Assembly: GCA_037953745.1 (NCBI GenBank)
Contig: JBAKBP010001425.1
Span: 149,675-213,674 of the forward strand
Direction of reading: 5' to 3'
Length of the DNA stretch: 64,000 nt
Origin: Lithodes maja
Taxonomy: Eukaryota > Arthropoda > Malacostraca > Decapoda > Lithodidae
Shown in pieces: positions 54,261 through 64,000 of the stretch. Each line of letters opens with the position of its first letter. Position 1 is the first letter of the stretch. The position numbers were made by a program, and so were the translations under genes. A model generated the notes under the pieces. The model did not search any database. It had not been told where the DNA came from and saw only the letters and a program-made list of their open reading frames with translations.

Positions 54261-54770
54261 GAAATAATTTATAGTGTGGTTAACTTGCAAGTATATGTTG
54301 TTGTAAAATCGTTCTAATCACACTAATTTTCTTCAAGTAGATGAAATTACGAAATAATATATGCAAACAATCCATTAAACGGTCAACGAGGAGCTTCCAG
54401 ACACACAGACTGGCGAGAGACGCCTAATGACAGATGTCGAATGACAAGCGCTGAACGACAGGCACTGGATGACAGACAAGCTAAATGGCAGTGCACAGAA
54501 TATATGCAGCATTTTTGGATGCAATATTACTTTATCTGCTGATGCAGAGTTGATAACAATCAATTTCAATGTCTACCACTTTTATATAAATATGTTTATA
54601 CTCACAAACCACATAATATGTATAGACTTACTTGAGTCTACGAACCTTGAAAGACAAGCATTTGTTATACTATAAAACCCTGTATTATATTGTTTGGGTT
54701 CAATATAAATTCAAATGATGATACTATTTTCAGTCTGATGACGCGTGGCATGTTCCTCAATCTATCCAGT

Positions 54771-55193
54771 TTAACCCACTGAGCCCCAGCTAGTTATAAA
54801 TAAATGTACCACTAGGGACCAGCAGGTTTTGAATTTGTTTTCTCCATAAACAATAGCGAATAGGTTAGGAATGAAGGACCGCCCAAAGAAAACCGATCAA
54901 AAAGGGGTCCTACGGAGCCCCCGAAAGTCGATTTTACATGAGTAAAAAATTGAAGGCAAAAACACCCAAAAAACATGTTTTTGCGCGCTCACGCGCACGC
55001 GGTTGGACTTTGAGAGTTTTCAACCATCGACATGGTTGCGTGGGATACTTACACAGTTCCCATACAAATCTGAGCCCTCTAGGTGCCATAGGACCGGAGT
55101 AATTAAACCCCGACGACACTTGTGCGTCGTGGGGTTTAGCGTTACATACATTACCGACGACACGTTGTCGTCGCTGGTACTCCAGAGGGTTAA
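54771..55193. mobile_element. TTAA element family C, inverted copy (423 bp)
   Basis: TTAACCCACTGAGCCCCAG at the left and CTCCAGAGGGTTAA at the right. It is the reverse complement of the copy at 43342 over most of its length, though the interiors have diverged. It contains GACGACAC-TTGTGCGTCGT, a short internal hairpin. Confidence 0.75.
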
Positions 55194-55439
55194 AAAGGGC
55201 TAGAGGGACTTAATTAAAGGTTTAACAATTGCATCAGCAATTCATTACAATCGAATACAAATGAAGACAGGCAACAACAAAACAAATGCCACAGCAATCA
55301 TCTGGAGGGTTTCAGCTCCAGAATAATTGTGGATCAGATAATAATAGTAAAATACAATACTATGAACGACAGTGATACGATCACTATACAGTACTCGGTC
55401 ACAAACATAATCAGTCGGGCATTCATGGAAAGGTATTAA

Positions 55440-55660
55440 TCTAAGCGATAATTATATGTCTGGAATGTATGGCAATCTACAACATTTCTAGGCAAACTGT
55501 TCCATAAATTGACTACTCTGTTGAAAAAGAAGTGCTTCGCTTCATGGCAATGACAGTTTTCCAGGAAAGAGTAAAAGTCGTCCGGAGGTAGTTTGAATAC
55601 AACAAGAAAGTCGTGAGTTGTTGGAAGGATTATGGTCGAAGAAATTATCAGCAAGGTTTG
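55440..55660 (-). pseudogene. LINE RT C-terminal fragment (different family)
   Basis: A minus-strand frame reads FVVFKLPPDD-like sequence and then KHFFFNRVVNLWNSLPRNVV and YNYRLD, ending near 55437. The RVVNLWNSLP phrase is the conserved C-terminal signature of many CR1/Jockey-type LINEs. The body upstream is missing. Confidence 0.55.
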
Positions 55661-55781
55661 TTTTCCTCTATGTGTATGCAGGAGACAAAGGTTGGACTAA
55701 GGGACACCTTTGAATGATTATATGTTTTTTCAGGGAATAATTTTTCAAGCTGGAGGAATTCCGGACCTTTACATATATAAT

Positions 55782-55786
<5 letters not shown>

Positions 55787-55836
<50 letters not shown>
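55787..55836. repeat. (TA)n microsatellite
   Basis: An uninterrupted TA run of about 50 bp. Flanking 55660-55786 and 55837-56165 show no recognisable feature. Confidence 0.9.
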
Positions 55837-55837
<1 letters not shown>

Positions 55838-56165
55838 TGTATACAACTAATTTGTGATGTATGCGATTCATAGTCTCTTAGGTTTAAAGGTTTTAAAGAG
55901 ACCACATTCCTAAGCTTTTCAGCCAAGACGGCCAGTTTCCTATCCAAACCTGGCCTACGCAACCTAACCTGACCTAGCCAAAACACAAACCTAAATCTAA
56001 TTAAAGCTTACGTAAGCTAGCATGACCAAACTAAACCCAATCCTTTAGACAATACCTGAATGCGTTCAAACATCGACACATTCACAATCAATGTATAACT
56101 TACAGTCGAGCATTAATGGCGATATACCCATTTCAACCGGTACAAATACAAAGCTTTATTATTGA

Positions 56166-57345
56166 CCAGATGCTTCAGAACTTAGCCTTAAAGGTTCAAC
56201 ATCTCGAATTGAAGTAGCAGAAGTAGCTAATATCATCAACAAGAAAAAGACTGAAGATATCCGAAAATTTGATATGGCCAGAACAGAAGAAACTTTAAGA
56301 AATATTGGACATATGAAAGCAACTATGAGAAGGCTTTATACAGGGAAAAGTCAAATGGTCAGCCTAAAAAAAATTTTTTTTTTGAAATACCTAACAACAG
56401 GTATGAAATAATCAAGGTACCTGAAGAATTTTACACAAAGTTATACAGCAGTGAGGACAAACCCTAATAATAACAATAGGTGAAGTTAGGACAGCTTTAA
56501 GAGAAGCAAAGCATTGCTATTGACCCCCCCCCCCACCAAAAAAAAAAATAAACAAATACAAAAATAACAAATAAAATAAAAATAAAATAAAAAGGCTATA
56601 CAGTACTTAATTAATCAACTAGCCAAAGTATATACAGTTATCTGCAATGTTGAAAGACTCCTAAACTTTGGAATAATACCACCATTTTTCCCATTCTAAA
56701 ACAACAAATAACCAAATAAATAGGGACCTGAAAAACAAATGACCAATTAACTTGTGTTCTGTTTTGTATAGGCTACAATCTTCACAAAAATCGTCACCAC
56801 TAGATTGCGAACACTAGATTCGATTCAGACAAGAGAACAAGCAGGTTTCCAAAGTGGTAACTCGACTACAGACCATGTACATTTTGTTAACCAAGTAATT
56901 GCGAAAAATATTAGTTTAAAAAGCCCTTGTGTATGGCATTTATAGATTACGAAAGGGAATTTGACTTGGTCGACATATTTGCTGTAAGGAGAGCGTTTCG
57001 AAAACAAGGAGTAGAAGATACTCATGAGCAGCTTTTAGAAGACATATACTGTATAGCGATGGGACAGTAATAATAAATCCCCAGAAGGAAAGTCATGGAA
57101 TACCAATTATGAAAGGGGGTAAGACAGGCCGCTACAATTCCACTCAAAATGTTGACTGCCTGCTTGTAGGAAACATTCAGAAATCTTGACTGGGACCATA
57201 AGGAAATATATATTAAATTAATGGAGAATACCTAAGCAACCTCAGATTGCCTGACGACATAGTTCTTTTCAACGACTCAAGAGAAGAGTTACAACAAATG
57301 CTGGGTGATGTAAACAGTATGTATTTGTGTATATTTATACTCGAT
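56166..57345 (+). pseudogene. RTE-like LINE RT remnant, many stops and frameshifts
   Basis: Scattered frames on the plus strand align in order with an RTE-type protein: KKKTEDIRKFDMARTEET (~56250), VPEEFYTKLYSSED (~56418), SIQTREQAGFQSGNSTTDHV (~56820), MAFIDYEREFDLVD (~56933, the first catalytic Asp block), KGVRQAATIPLKMLTACL (~57113) and LRLPDDIVLFNDSREEL (~57243). The last is the YADD box reduced to LPDD. Insertions, including A- and C-rich runs near 56525, interrupt it. An old, dead copy. Confidence 0.7.
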
Positions 57346-58520
57346 ATTGACAGATTACTTGAATTTAAGGGCGATAATAGGGTTGGGTGGTGGCTTGATA
57401 ACTACCATGTTTGATGGAGGAGCAATAATGGTTTGGTGGTTCTCACAGGTAAGCCACGGTAGCCCTATCCGTTTCTTAGTCATTAATGTGCGACTTTAAC
57501 CTCATGACACAGGGACAAGTGGCTTATTTCTACACTATTGGTAATGCACTATATTGACAAAAATTAGGGGACGGTGTGAATAAACCTGTGTCAAAATATC
57601 ATACTGATCCAAATGTTTGTTAATAAGTTATTCCCGAAAAACGATGCCACACGGCCTCGGAAACCCATAGCAGTTTTTGTCTTTATTATTTATATTTAGT
57701 ATAGTGTGATATGTGTTAGTCCGATTCCTTTCTCTGGTGGAAATCTGTGTTGTCCGCCGACGATGGAATGTGTGTCAATATTTCCTTTGATGGTGGACAG
57801 TCTTTGTGGCGCTGGTGGTGGTAACTAGTTCATTGGCCCCGGGAACATCCGTTTTTTTTTTTTGCACCCAAGTTAAGCTCCACCGCCTGTTTTCTGATTG
57901 ATTCCGGCGAGCTTACACACTCTCAACCCAATGTTCTTCCTCTGTGCTTGTATTAATATTTAATATATATTAAAACAGTACACTTTATCTAAGATTAGCT
58001 TAAATATATTGCACTAGGGATTGCATTATTTATGCCTCAGATTTTTTTTTTTTTTACGGAATTGAGAATTGTACATGTGCATTGTTGTTATTATGAAATT
58101 ATGAAATGGAATTGGACTGTTTTAAATTACGTTAGACAAAGCAGATTATGATATATATGAATAGTGATGTCGCCAAAAATATATGATATTTAAAGTCCGT
58201 TTTTATTTTGCTTTTCCTATCCGTAATATAACAGAATAATTAAAACTAGTGCAGCACAAGCTAATTTTGTGCGTATCTGCACAATCTACCCGAACACGGT
58301 TATAACAATAATGTGCCTTGTGTTGGATGTTGTTGATAGAGGGAAGAACACTCAGCATGCCGGACACAGAATCTATAGCACTCTACAGTATATCTGTACT
58401 TCTGACTTACAGTATATCCATCACATATATAACCCATCCTAAATATCCTCCAATATTTTGTCTAATCCTAAAACTCACAAATCCCTCCAAACTACCAACA
58501 GTTTAAACTTGTATCTTTAT
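57346..58520. other. Unassigned region
   Basis: About 1.2 kb, AT-rich, with short T runs near 57850 and 58032. No coding frame with recognisable content and no repeat family I can name. Confidence 0.45.
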
Positions 58521-58523
58521 TCC

Positions 58524-58680
58524 AGTCAGTCAGTCAGTCAGTCAGTCAGTCAGTCAGCCAGTCAGTCAGTCAGTCAGTCAGCCAGTCAATCAGTCAGTCA
58601 GTCAGTCAGTCAGTCAGTCAGTCAGTCAGCCAGTCAGTCAGTCAGTCAGTCAGTCAGCCAGTCAATCAGTCAGTCAGTCA
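58524..58680. repeat. (CAGT)n tetranucleotide microsatellite
   Basis: About 39 copies of CAGT with CAGC and CAAT variants at regular places, giving a slight higher-order pattern. The Gln-Ser-Val-Ser open frame is an artefact. Confidence 0.92.
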
Positions 58681-58955
58681 TGGCGGGCACGTGGTGGTGG
58701 GTTGTTAACAGGGTTACCAAATCAAATCCACTAGATAGTATAAATATGCTGAAAATTGCTAGAATAATGGATCAATCTTTACACTGTCGCTCTATAATGG
58801 CTCAAACTTACAGAATATGGCTAAAATTCATGTCGCTGGACGCAAATGTTTGCCTCTAGATCGAAGTAAATACAGTACCTCTAGATCTACCGGGAAAGTA
58901 GCTAAATTGGCAACACTGGTTGTTGGGAAACAATCGTTCCTTCAATCCACCTCAT

Positions 58956-59130
58956 GGTCTCAAATCACCTCTCTTCATACCCTCCCTTCCCATCTGCTTC
59001 CTTCAATTCACACTTATGGTCTCAAATCACCTCTCTTCATACCCTCCCTTCCCATCTGCTTCCTTCAATTCACACTTATGGTCTCAAATCACCTCTCTTC
59101 ATACCCTCCCATCCCATCTTGTAATTCTTG
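58956..59130. repeat. 62-bp minisatellite, nearly three copies
   Basis: The phrase GGTCTCAAATCACCTCTCTT recurs at 58956, 59018 and 59080, exactly 62 bp apart, with the intervening CATACCCTCCCTTCCCATCT conserved. Confidence 0.88.
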
Positions 59131-59181
59131 TAAGTCTATCTTTTGTTCTGCCTTGTGTTACCATAGTGTCAGTCAGTTTTT

Positions 59182-59558
59182 TTAAGGGGAGACAGACCGT
59201 TTTTCTGGACCCCCTTCTCCCTAATGCTTAGCCCCACTAGTTTTGAGATTATAAGTCGTTCGGCCCATTAGTTTGGCGATTTTAACACCTTTCGTCCCAT
59301 TTCGTTGCCAATGTTAAGACCTTCCGTGCCATTTAGGTGTCGATTGTTTCCTGGCGAGCGATAGCGAGCCTGCAATTTTAGGAGGAACCGACCTTCGGCC
59401 AGGACATTTTTCTACCGAAAAATTTACAAATTTATCTTGAAGGGGGGGGGGGTCTAGGGGGTGTTTTTCTAAGCTTAATGGAGGTCCAGGGAGGAAACTA
59501 ACAAAAATTATGAATAAATGAATTAATAGACCAAACAAACGGTCAGTCTCCCCTTTAA
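59182..59558 (-). mobile_element. TTAA element family A (377 bp)
   Basis: TTAAGGGGAGACAGACCG at the left and the inverse GGTCAGTCTCCCCTTTAA at the right, with the interior of family A in reverse orientation relative to the 44-53 kb array. A stand-alone copy, not next to an element B. Confidence 0.8.
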
Positions 59559-60340
59559 TAGTATCCTGCATTTTTTCAGTTGACATAACGCTGCTTGGTG
59601 CATATACTGCCGACACCAAAGATCGGCTTTTTTAGTTGATTATAATTACATCAGCTAAATTTAATTTGTTTGTTTATTGCAATATCAACAGCAAGAGTTT
59701 GTTATTGATGTTTTAATGACAGCAGTAACTCTATAGTGTTGTTTATATTGTCAGCAGTAACACATGAGACTGGAGTTTTCGAAAAGGGACTCCAGTCATG
59801 ACGTTATTCTTGACTTACAGTGTGCTGACTTAATAATCCAGAAGGGTTGATAGCCTCTGGAGTCCTATTTAACTAAATACAAATCAGCAGTAACTCTTAT
59901 ATTGTCTGTTGTTTATTATGTCAGCAGTAACTTATCAAATCAAGTATTATTGTTGTCTTATTTACTATTTCCATAAAATGGCAATAACACTATTTGTATT
60001 ATTATTATTTTTATTATTATTATTACTCTTTGTTGTTGTTGTTGTTTATAATCGCAGCACTATTTGTAAGGGTGTTTATTACTATGAATATCAGCTACAA
60101 ATGTTCTCTTGTTTTATTGTTATAGGTTCAGCAGTGACTCATTGTATATATTATCATATGTAATCTTATTATTGTTAGATGTTGAAGCTATATTATCATC
60201 CGGAACTCTGATGCTGGTTGGTGTTTGGTATGTAATGTTGCAGCCTTCTCAGCCTTGAGAATATAATTATGAACATCCAGACAGGCTGGGGTGTACTGAG
60301 GGAATATATTAGTCACAGAGGGGAGAGTGGGGGGGGGGGG
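59559..60340. other. Unassigned AT-rich region
   Basis: It contains a 9-bp-stem hairpin (GACTGGAGT...ACTCCAGTC, 59768-59797), ATT and GTT trinucleotide tracts near 60000-60050, and repeated short phrases around GCAGTAAC. No gene. Confidence 0.45.

Positions 60341-60422
<82 letters not shown>
60341..60422. repeat. (GA)n microsatellite
   Basis: A G run followed by about 38 GA dinucleotides without interruption. Confidence 0.92.
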
Positions 60423-60425
<3 letters not shown>

Positions 60426-60873
60426 TGAGGATGAGTGAGAGTGAACTACATGCAGTTACAAATAGACGCATATAACACATACCCTACAATCACTGCCAGG
60501 CATACCATATTTAATGTTAGATTTGTTGGCACCACTAAGCAGAAAAAGCTTATCAATCCCTCCGATTACACAACTCGCCTGAAAATACAATATAGAAATA
60601 TATATAGTAACGTCCCGAAATTATAAAAACTAGTAACGTCCGAAATATAAAACAACATATTTTATTATAATATTGTAATGGATTTTATTGCTCAATTACT
60701 GCCATGTGTATTTTCCTTTTGATATACAGTGATAATAAAGTTTCACAGGCATAGTTACGTAAAATGTTGCCTTTTTAAATCTTATGTAACAATCCAATAT
60801 CACGGGTTGATTTTCTTTTAAATAATAATTGGTGTTAGCCCCATGAATCTTTGTTTTAAGAGCCTTGAGTATT
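60423..60873. other. Unassigned region
   Basis: About 450 bp with no recognisable gene or repeat. A short phrase TAGTAACGTCC occurs twice near 60606 and 60631. Confidence 0.4.
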
Positions 60874-61117
60874 TTAACCCCTTCTGTACCGGCGACGTCT
60901 TGTTAACTTTATTTTAGCTACTATTAGACGATTATATTCAGTTTAATAAGTGCCTCCAGCAATTATATTCAGTTTAATAAGTGCCTCCAGCAATTAACAG
61001 GCTTCGAACTATCACACTTAGCCCTTTTAACCACCACCAATCCTTCTTAAACTGCACACATTCGTCTAAAACAGCTAGAAGAAAATTTAGAAGACGTTGT
61101 CGGTACAGAAAGGGTTA
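60874..61117. mobile_element. TTAA element family B (244 bp)
   Basis: It starts TTAACCCCTTCTGTACCGGC and ends GTCGGTACAGAAAGGGTTAT. It is longer than other B copies because of a ~31-bp direct duplication (ATTCAGTTTAATAAGTGCCT twice, near 60937 and 60968). It joins an element A directly. Confidence 0.78.
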
Positions 61118-61489
61118 TGGGGAGGCAGACCGTTTTTCTGGACCCCCTTCTCCCTAATGTTTAGCCCCACTAGATTTGATATTATAAGGCATTCGGCCCA
61201 TTAGCTTGGCGATTTTAACACCATTCACCCCATTTCGTTGTCAATATTAAGACCTTTCGTGCCATTTAATTTAAGTGTCTTTTTTTTTCCTGGCGAGCGA
61301 TAGCGGGCCTGTAATTTTAAGAGGAACCAGCCTTCGGCCGGGACAATTTTCTACCGAAAATTTTACAAATTTATCTCGAAGGGGGTCTAGGGGGGTGTTT
61401 TTCTAAGCTTGATGAAGGTCTAGGGAGGAAACTACAAAAATATATGAATACAAGAATTAATAGACCAAACAAACGGTCAGTCCCCTTAA
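61115..61489 (-). mobile_element. TTAA element family A (375 bp), adjoining element B
   Basis: It starts at the shared TTAT of the preceding B element (TTATGGGGAGGCAGACCG) and ends GGTCAGTCCCCTTAA. Orientation is opposite to the array copies. The pair B then A here is the reverse complement of the A then B pair in every array unit. Confidence 0.8.
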
Positions 61490-61779
61490 ATCATCATATG
61501 ACCTGTCTACTCATTTTAATCTTCCTAGTTAAAATATATTATGTTTTTGCAGTTTTTCATCGTACTCTATGTTTCTGAGTGCTGGGACTAGATGTGCGTT
61601 TATGTGTTGAACAGCTTCCAGCTTGTGTATATCTATATTTATACAAGGGGCCCAAAACTGTATATCATTTGTCAAGGCAATGCCCAACAAAGCTCCTCAA
61701 AAAGGACAGTTTGATACTCTCGGTTTATTTATTCGTGTATTTTGCATGTATACATTTATTAGTATTTATGTATCTATTT

Positions 61780-61782
<3 letters not shown>

Positions 61783-61823
<41 letters not shown>

Positions 61824-61861
61824 GGTTTTATATATATACCGGGTATATATATATATATATA
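61783..61861. repeat. (AT)n microsatellites with ACCGG interruptions
   Basis: TA runs are interrupted by TATACCGGTTTTATATA and TACCGGG. A similar interrupted TA run with TATACCGGTTTTATATA lies on the other side of the next element (62332-62410). Confidence 0.88.
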
Positions 61862-61863
61862 TA

Positions 61864-62329
61864 CAGGGTGTCCCAGGAGGAAAGGGCATAACTTTGGGAA
61901 ATAATACAACAAGATATTCTAAGCATAAAAATATTCTATAACAAAAAGTCCAAATTTCAACCGTTAAAAAGATATTGAAGGTTTTATGTAGTGACCTCCC
62001 CCGCATCACTGTAATGGACTCTTCCATGTCAAATAGTTCCAACTACTCCAAAGTGAGCTAATAATTATGTCTACAATAATATTGCAACTTACAGAATTAT
62101 AGTATCTTTAAATTAACATGGTAAAATAATTACAGAAAGATGGAGGCATGGTAGGCACTAGGACAGCTAGGCCAGCCTTATGGGAAAATACTGAAGAAAA
62201 TGCCATTTTCAAAATGCAATATCTCTATACCAGTCGAGATTTGGAGTTTTTGTTATGGAACATTTTAGGCTTAGAATATGTTGTTCTATCAGTTCCCAAA
62301 GTTATGCCCTTTCCTCCTGGGACACCCTG
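61864..62329. mobile_element. TA-flanked inverted-repeat element (466 bp), mariner-like MITE
   Basis: The ends CAGGGTGTCCCAGGAGGAAA and TTTCCTCCTGGGACACCCTG are perfect inverse repeats. Weaker similarity continues inwards to ~125 bp per arm (GGGCATAACTTTGGGAA, ATATTCTAAGC, AACAAAAA-TCCAAAT). Both edges are flanked by TA in a TA-repeat target. TA duplication and long TIRs fit the Tc1/mariner group; no transposase is encoded. Confidence 0.72.
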
Positions 62330-62331
62330 TA

Positions 62332-62335
62332 TACA

Positions 62336-62370
<35 letters not shown>

Positions 62371-62420
62371 GGTTTTATATACTGTATATATATATATATA
62401 TAGGTAGATAGATATATATA
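62332..62420. repeat. (TA)n microsatellites with ACCGG interruption
   Basis: The mirror of the block left of the inverted-repeat element, with TATACCGGTTTTATATACTG and further TA and TAGA runs. Confidence 0.88.
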
Positions 62421-62555
62421 TATATAGATGTATAGCTCGATAGATATATATTCATCAATGTATTTATATATTTATAACTATTTCTCAGTTTATTTTATTT
62501 GTTACGTTGTAAATTCTTTCTTTGATGGTGTTGAATAGATCTGGAAATATATTTT

Positions 62556-62561
<6 letters not shown>

Positions 62562-62627
<66 letters not shown>

Positions 62628-62640
62628 TGAGAGAATGGAA
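62562..62640. repeat. (GA)n microsatellite
   Basis: A GA run of ~65 bp with one AA interruption near 62574, followed by GTGA-type repeats to about 62660. Confidence 0.9.
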
Positions 62641-62660
62641 GTGAGAGTGAGAGTGAGGGG

Positions 62661-63240
62661 TGAGAAAGAGAGCTAGCTAGAGAACCAGGCTGTTTATCCC
62701 TGGCCTTGGTTCATGATCATACATTCATCACCCCATCACTCAGCTCCCAGCTTCATATTATCCCGGTATATACATTATGTTCGTCTGCAGCCTCTTGAGC
62801 CTGTCTTCCAGGTTCTTTGAATACATTCATTAAACTTAAGAGAGACCCATGCTAATCCTTATATACACATTTGATACTTGCTGGGATAAGAAGGAAAATA
62901 GCTCACTTTATTTCGACTTGGATACACAAAGAAAAATAACACCTACGGATAAAATTTGAGAGTATTCACTAAGTAACACGTGTAAAAATGACTATGTAAC
63001 GTACGTACAATGTATGATTTGAAGGTTTAAATACAAATTATCTTGACAATATCTCGTACTTATGGAATCACTGTACGGATTAAGGTTATATAAATCTTAC
63101 ACGGATATGAAGTTGATAAGATAGATCTTAGGCACAGATCTATAAATAAGTTAAATAGAATACTCACATATTTTATCTTACCTTCACAATAATGCCCACA
63201 ACTTATAATAAGCAAAGACACTTCGGGTACGGGGTAAAGG
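62661..63240. other. Unassigned region
   Basis: About 580 bp without a recognisable feature. Minus-strand open frames near 63184-63667 are shadows of the LINE endonuclease on the plus strand. Confidence 0.45.
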
Positions 63241-63242
63241 AG

Positions 63243-64000
63243 AGGTGATAGCCAAGTCCTCCTGGGAAACAACTGTGCTCGGTATGCTGCCGGCCAAGAG
63301 CCCTCGGGGGTGGAGGAACAAAGCAGAAAAGTGGTGGAAACGTCGCGTTCGGGTGAAGGAAAGCGTGCTCCGTGTCTGTGCCTTCAATGCCAATGGCATA
63401 AATGATTTTAGCAAGAGAGAGTGTCTGATGCGAGAGCTTAAAGATGGATGTGTGGATGTGTGGATGTGTGTGGGGTAGGTGAGACGCACCTGTTGGGTTC
63501 TGGAGTGTGGGATGGTGAGAGTGAGCATGATTTGTGGGGTGGGGAAGGATGGGTTGTCTGGTCTGGATTGGATGCAGGATATAAACGTAAGAAAAAGGAA
63601 GGGGTAGCAGTAATTTTGTCAGAAAGGTTGAGGAAGTGTGTGAAAAACTATGGATGCGTGGACTCAAGAATTGTATGGTGTGAGTGCAAGATTGGGATAG
63701 ATAGGTATACTTTTATGTGTGTCTACGCACCAGTCAACCAAGAAACTGGGAAAGGTGCGGAAGAAAATAGAACATTTTGGAATAAAGTCAATAAATGTAT
63801 AAGAGAAAGGCAAGAGTGTACACAAGTAATATTAGTAGGCGACATGAATGGTAGAGTTGGAAACGAGGAGATAGAAGGTATAGTGGGTAAATGGGGTGTG
63901 GAGGGTAGGAATATGAATGGTGACTTCCTTTTAGAAGTATGTGCGGGAGAGAGAGATGTTTCTGGCTAACACATTTTTTGAACATCGTCACATTCATAGA
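63243..64000 (+). pseudogene. RTE-like LINE, 5' end and APE endonuclease, continues off the right edge
   Basis: The frame from 63245 gives a basic N-terminal stretch (WRNKAEKWWKRRVRVKE) and then the endonuclease start LRVCAFNANGINDFS. A shift within a TGTGGA hexamer repeat (63450-63475) moves the rest into another frame: GETHLLGSGVWDG (with the catalytic Glu), KEGVAVILSERL, FMCVYAPVNQETG, ILVGDMNGRVGNEEI (catalytic Asp and Asn) and GDFLLEVCAGE. A second shift near 63958 gives LANTFFEHRHIH. Its style matches the RTE-like remnant at 17946-18395. At least two frameshifts make this copy inactive. Confidence 0.72.

Noticed and set aside
58458..58859. Ser/Gln/Val-repeat ORF of 133 codons
   Set aside because: Its core is the (CAGT)n microsatellite; flanks show no coding similarity.
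1..64000. A host gene, defence system or biosynthetic cluster
   Set aside because: Every long frame was traced to a retrotransposon, tandem repeat or MITE. No exon-like series with splice signals and recognisable host domains was found.

Overview
This is a gene-poor, repeat-saturated stretch of a eukaryotic, very probably arthropod, genome. I see no convincing host protein-coding gene anywhere in it. A decapod crustacean is my best guess. The basis is the extreme density of CT/CA/AT microsatellites, Jockey-type LINEs, Gmr1-like Ty3/Gypsy elements, and LTR promoters pairing a TATA box with an arthropod-style TCAGTC initiator about 30 bp downstream. The species cannot be named from sequence alone.

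Layout. 0-4 kb: the 3' half of a decayed Ty3/Gypsy element with the unusual order protease-integrase-reverse transcriptase, ending in a 1.4-kb LTR; a related solo LTR lies at 22.1-23.5 kb. 4-6.4 kb: microsatellites, TTAA-flanked fold-back elements and a tRNA-like sequence. 6.4-17.7 kb: two Jockey-like LINEs of different subfamilies, head to tail on the minus strand, each with a gag-like ORF1 (three CCHC knuckles) and an endonuclease/RT ORF2. J1 has one frameshift in ORF1; J2 has both ORFs open. 17.7-21.6 kb: a perfect 44-bp GC-rich inverted repeat, an RTE-like remnant, and a 5'-truncated LINE with a poly-A tail. 24.3-32.5 kb: a complete, young LTR retrotransposon on the minus strand (nearly identical 1.85-kb LTRs, PBS, polypurine tract, one 1,267-codon ORF). 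Its Gag is intact and SCAN-like, but the catalytic parts of integrase and RT are missing.

32.5-38.9 kb: about 44 copies of a 147-bp satellite with higher-order structure, bounded on the right by an inverted-repeat hairpin and three copies of a second, roughly 180-bp repeat. 39-44 kb: short TTAA-flanked elements (families B and C here) and LINE fragments. 44.3-52.9 kb: a higher-order tandem array of five ~1.65-kb units. Each unit consists of a 370-bp TTAA element (A), a 185-bp TTAA element (B), a connector, a 16-bp minisatellite of roughly 45-58 copies, and a short tail. 53-64 kb: more LINE fragments, A/B/C elements, a TA-flanked inverted-repeat element, microsatellites, and a LINE endonuclease running off the right edge.

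The parts are linked by mobilisation rather than metabolism. Autonomous-type LINEs and Gypsy relatives supply enzymes. Short TIR elements and the catalytically gutted LTR element look like non-autonomous dependants. Tandem amplification has turned some insertions (the A-B dyad) into satellite-like arrays. The most unusual features are the composite A-B-minisatellite array, the 147-bp satellite with nascent higher-order structure, and the Gmr1-like elements.
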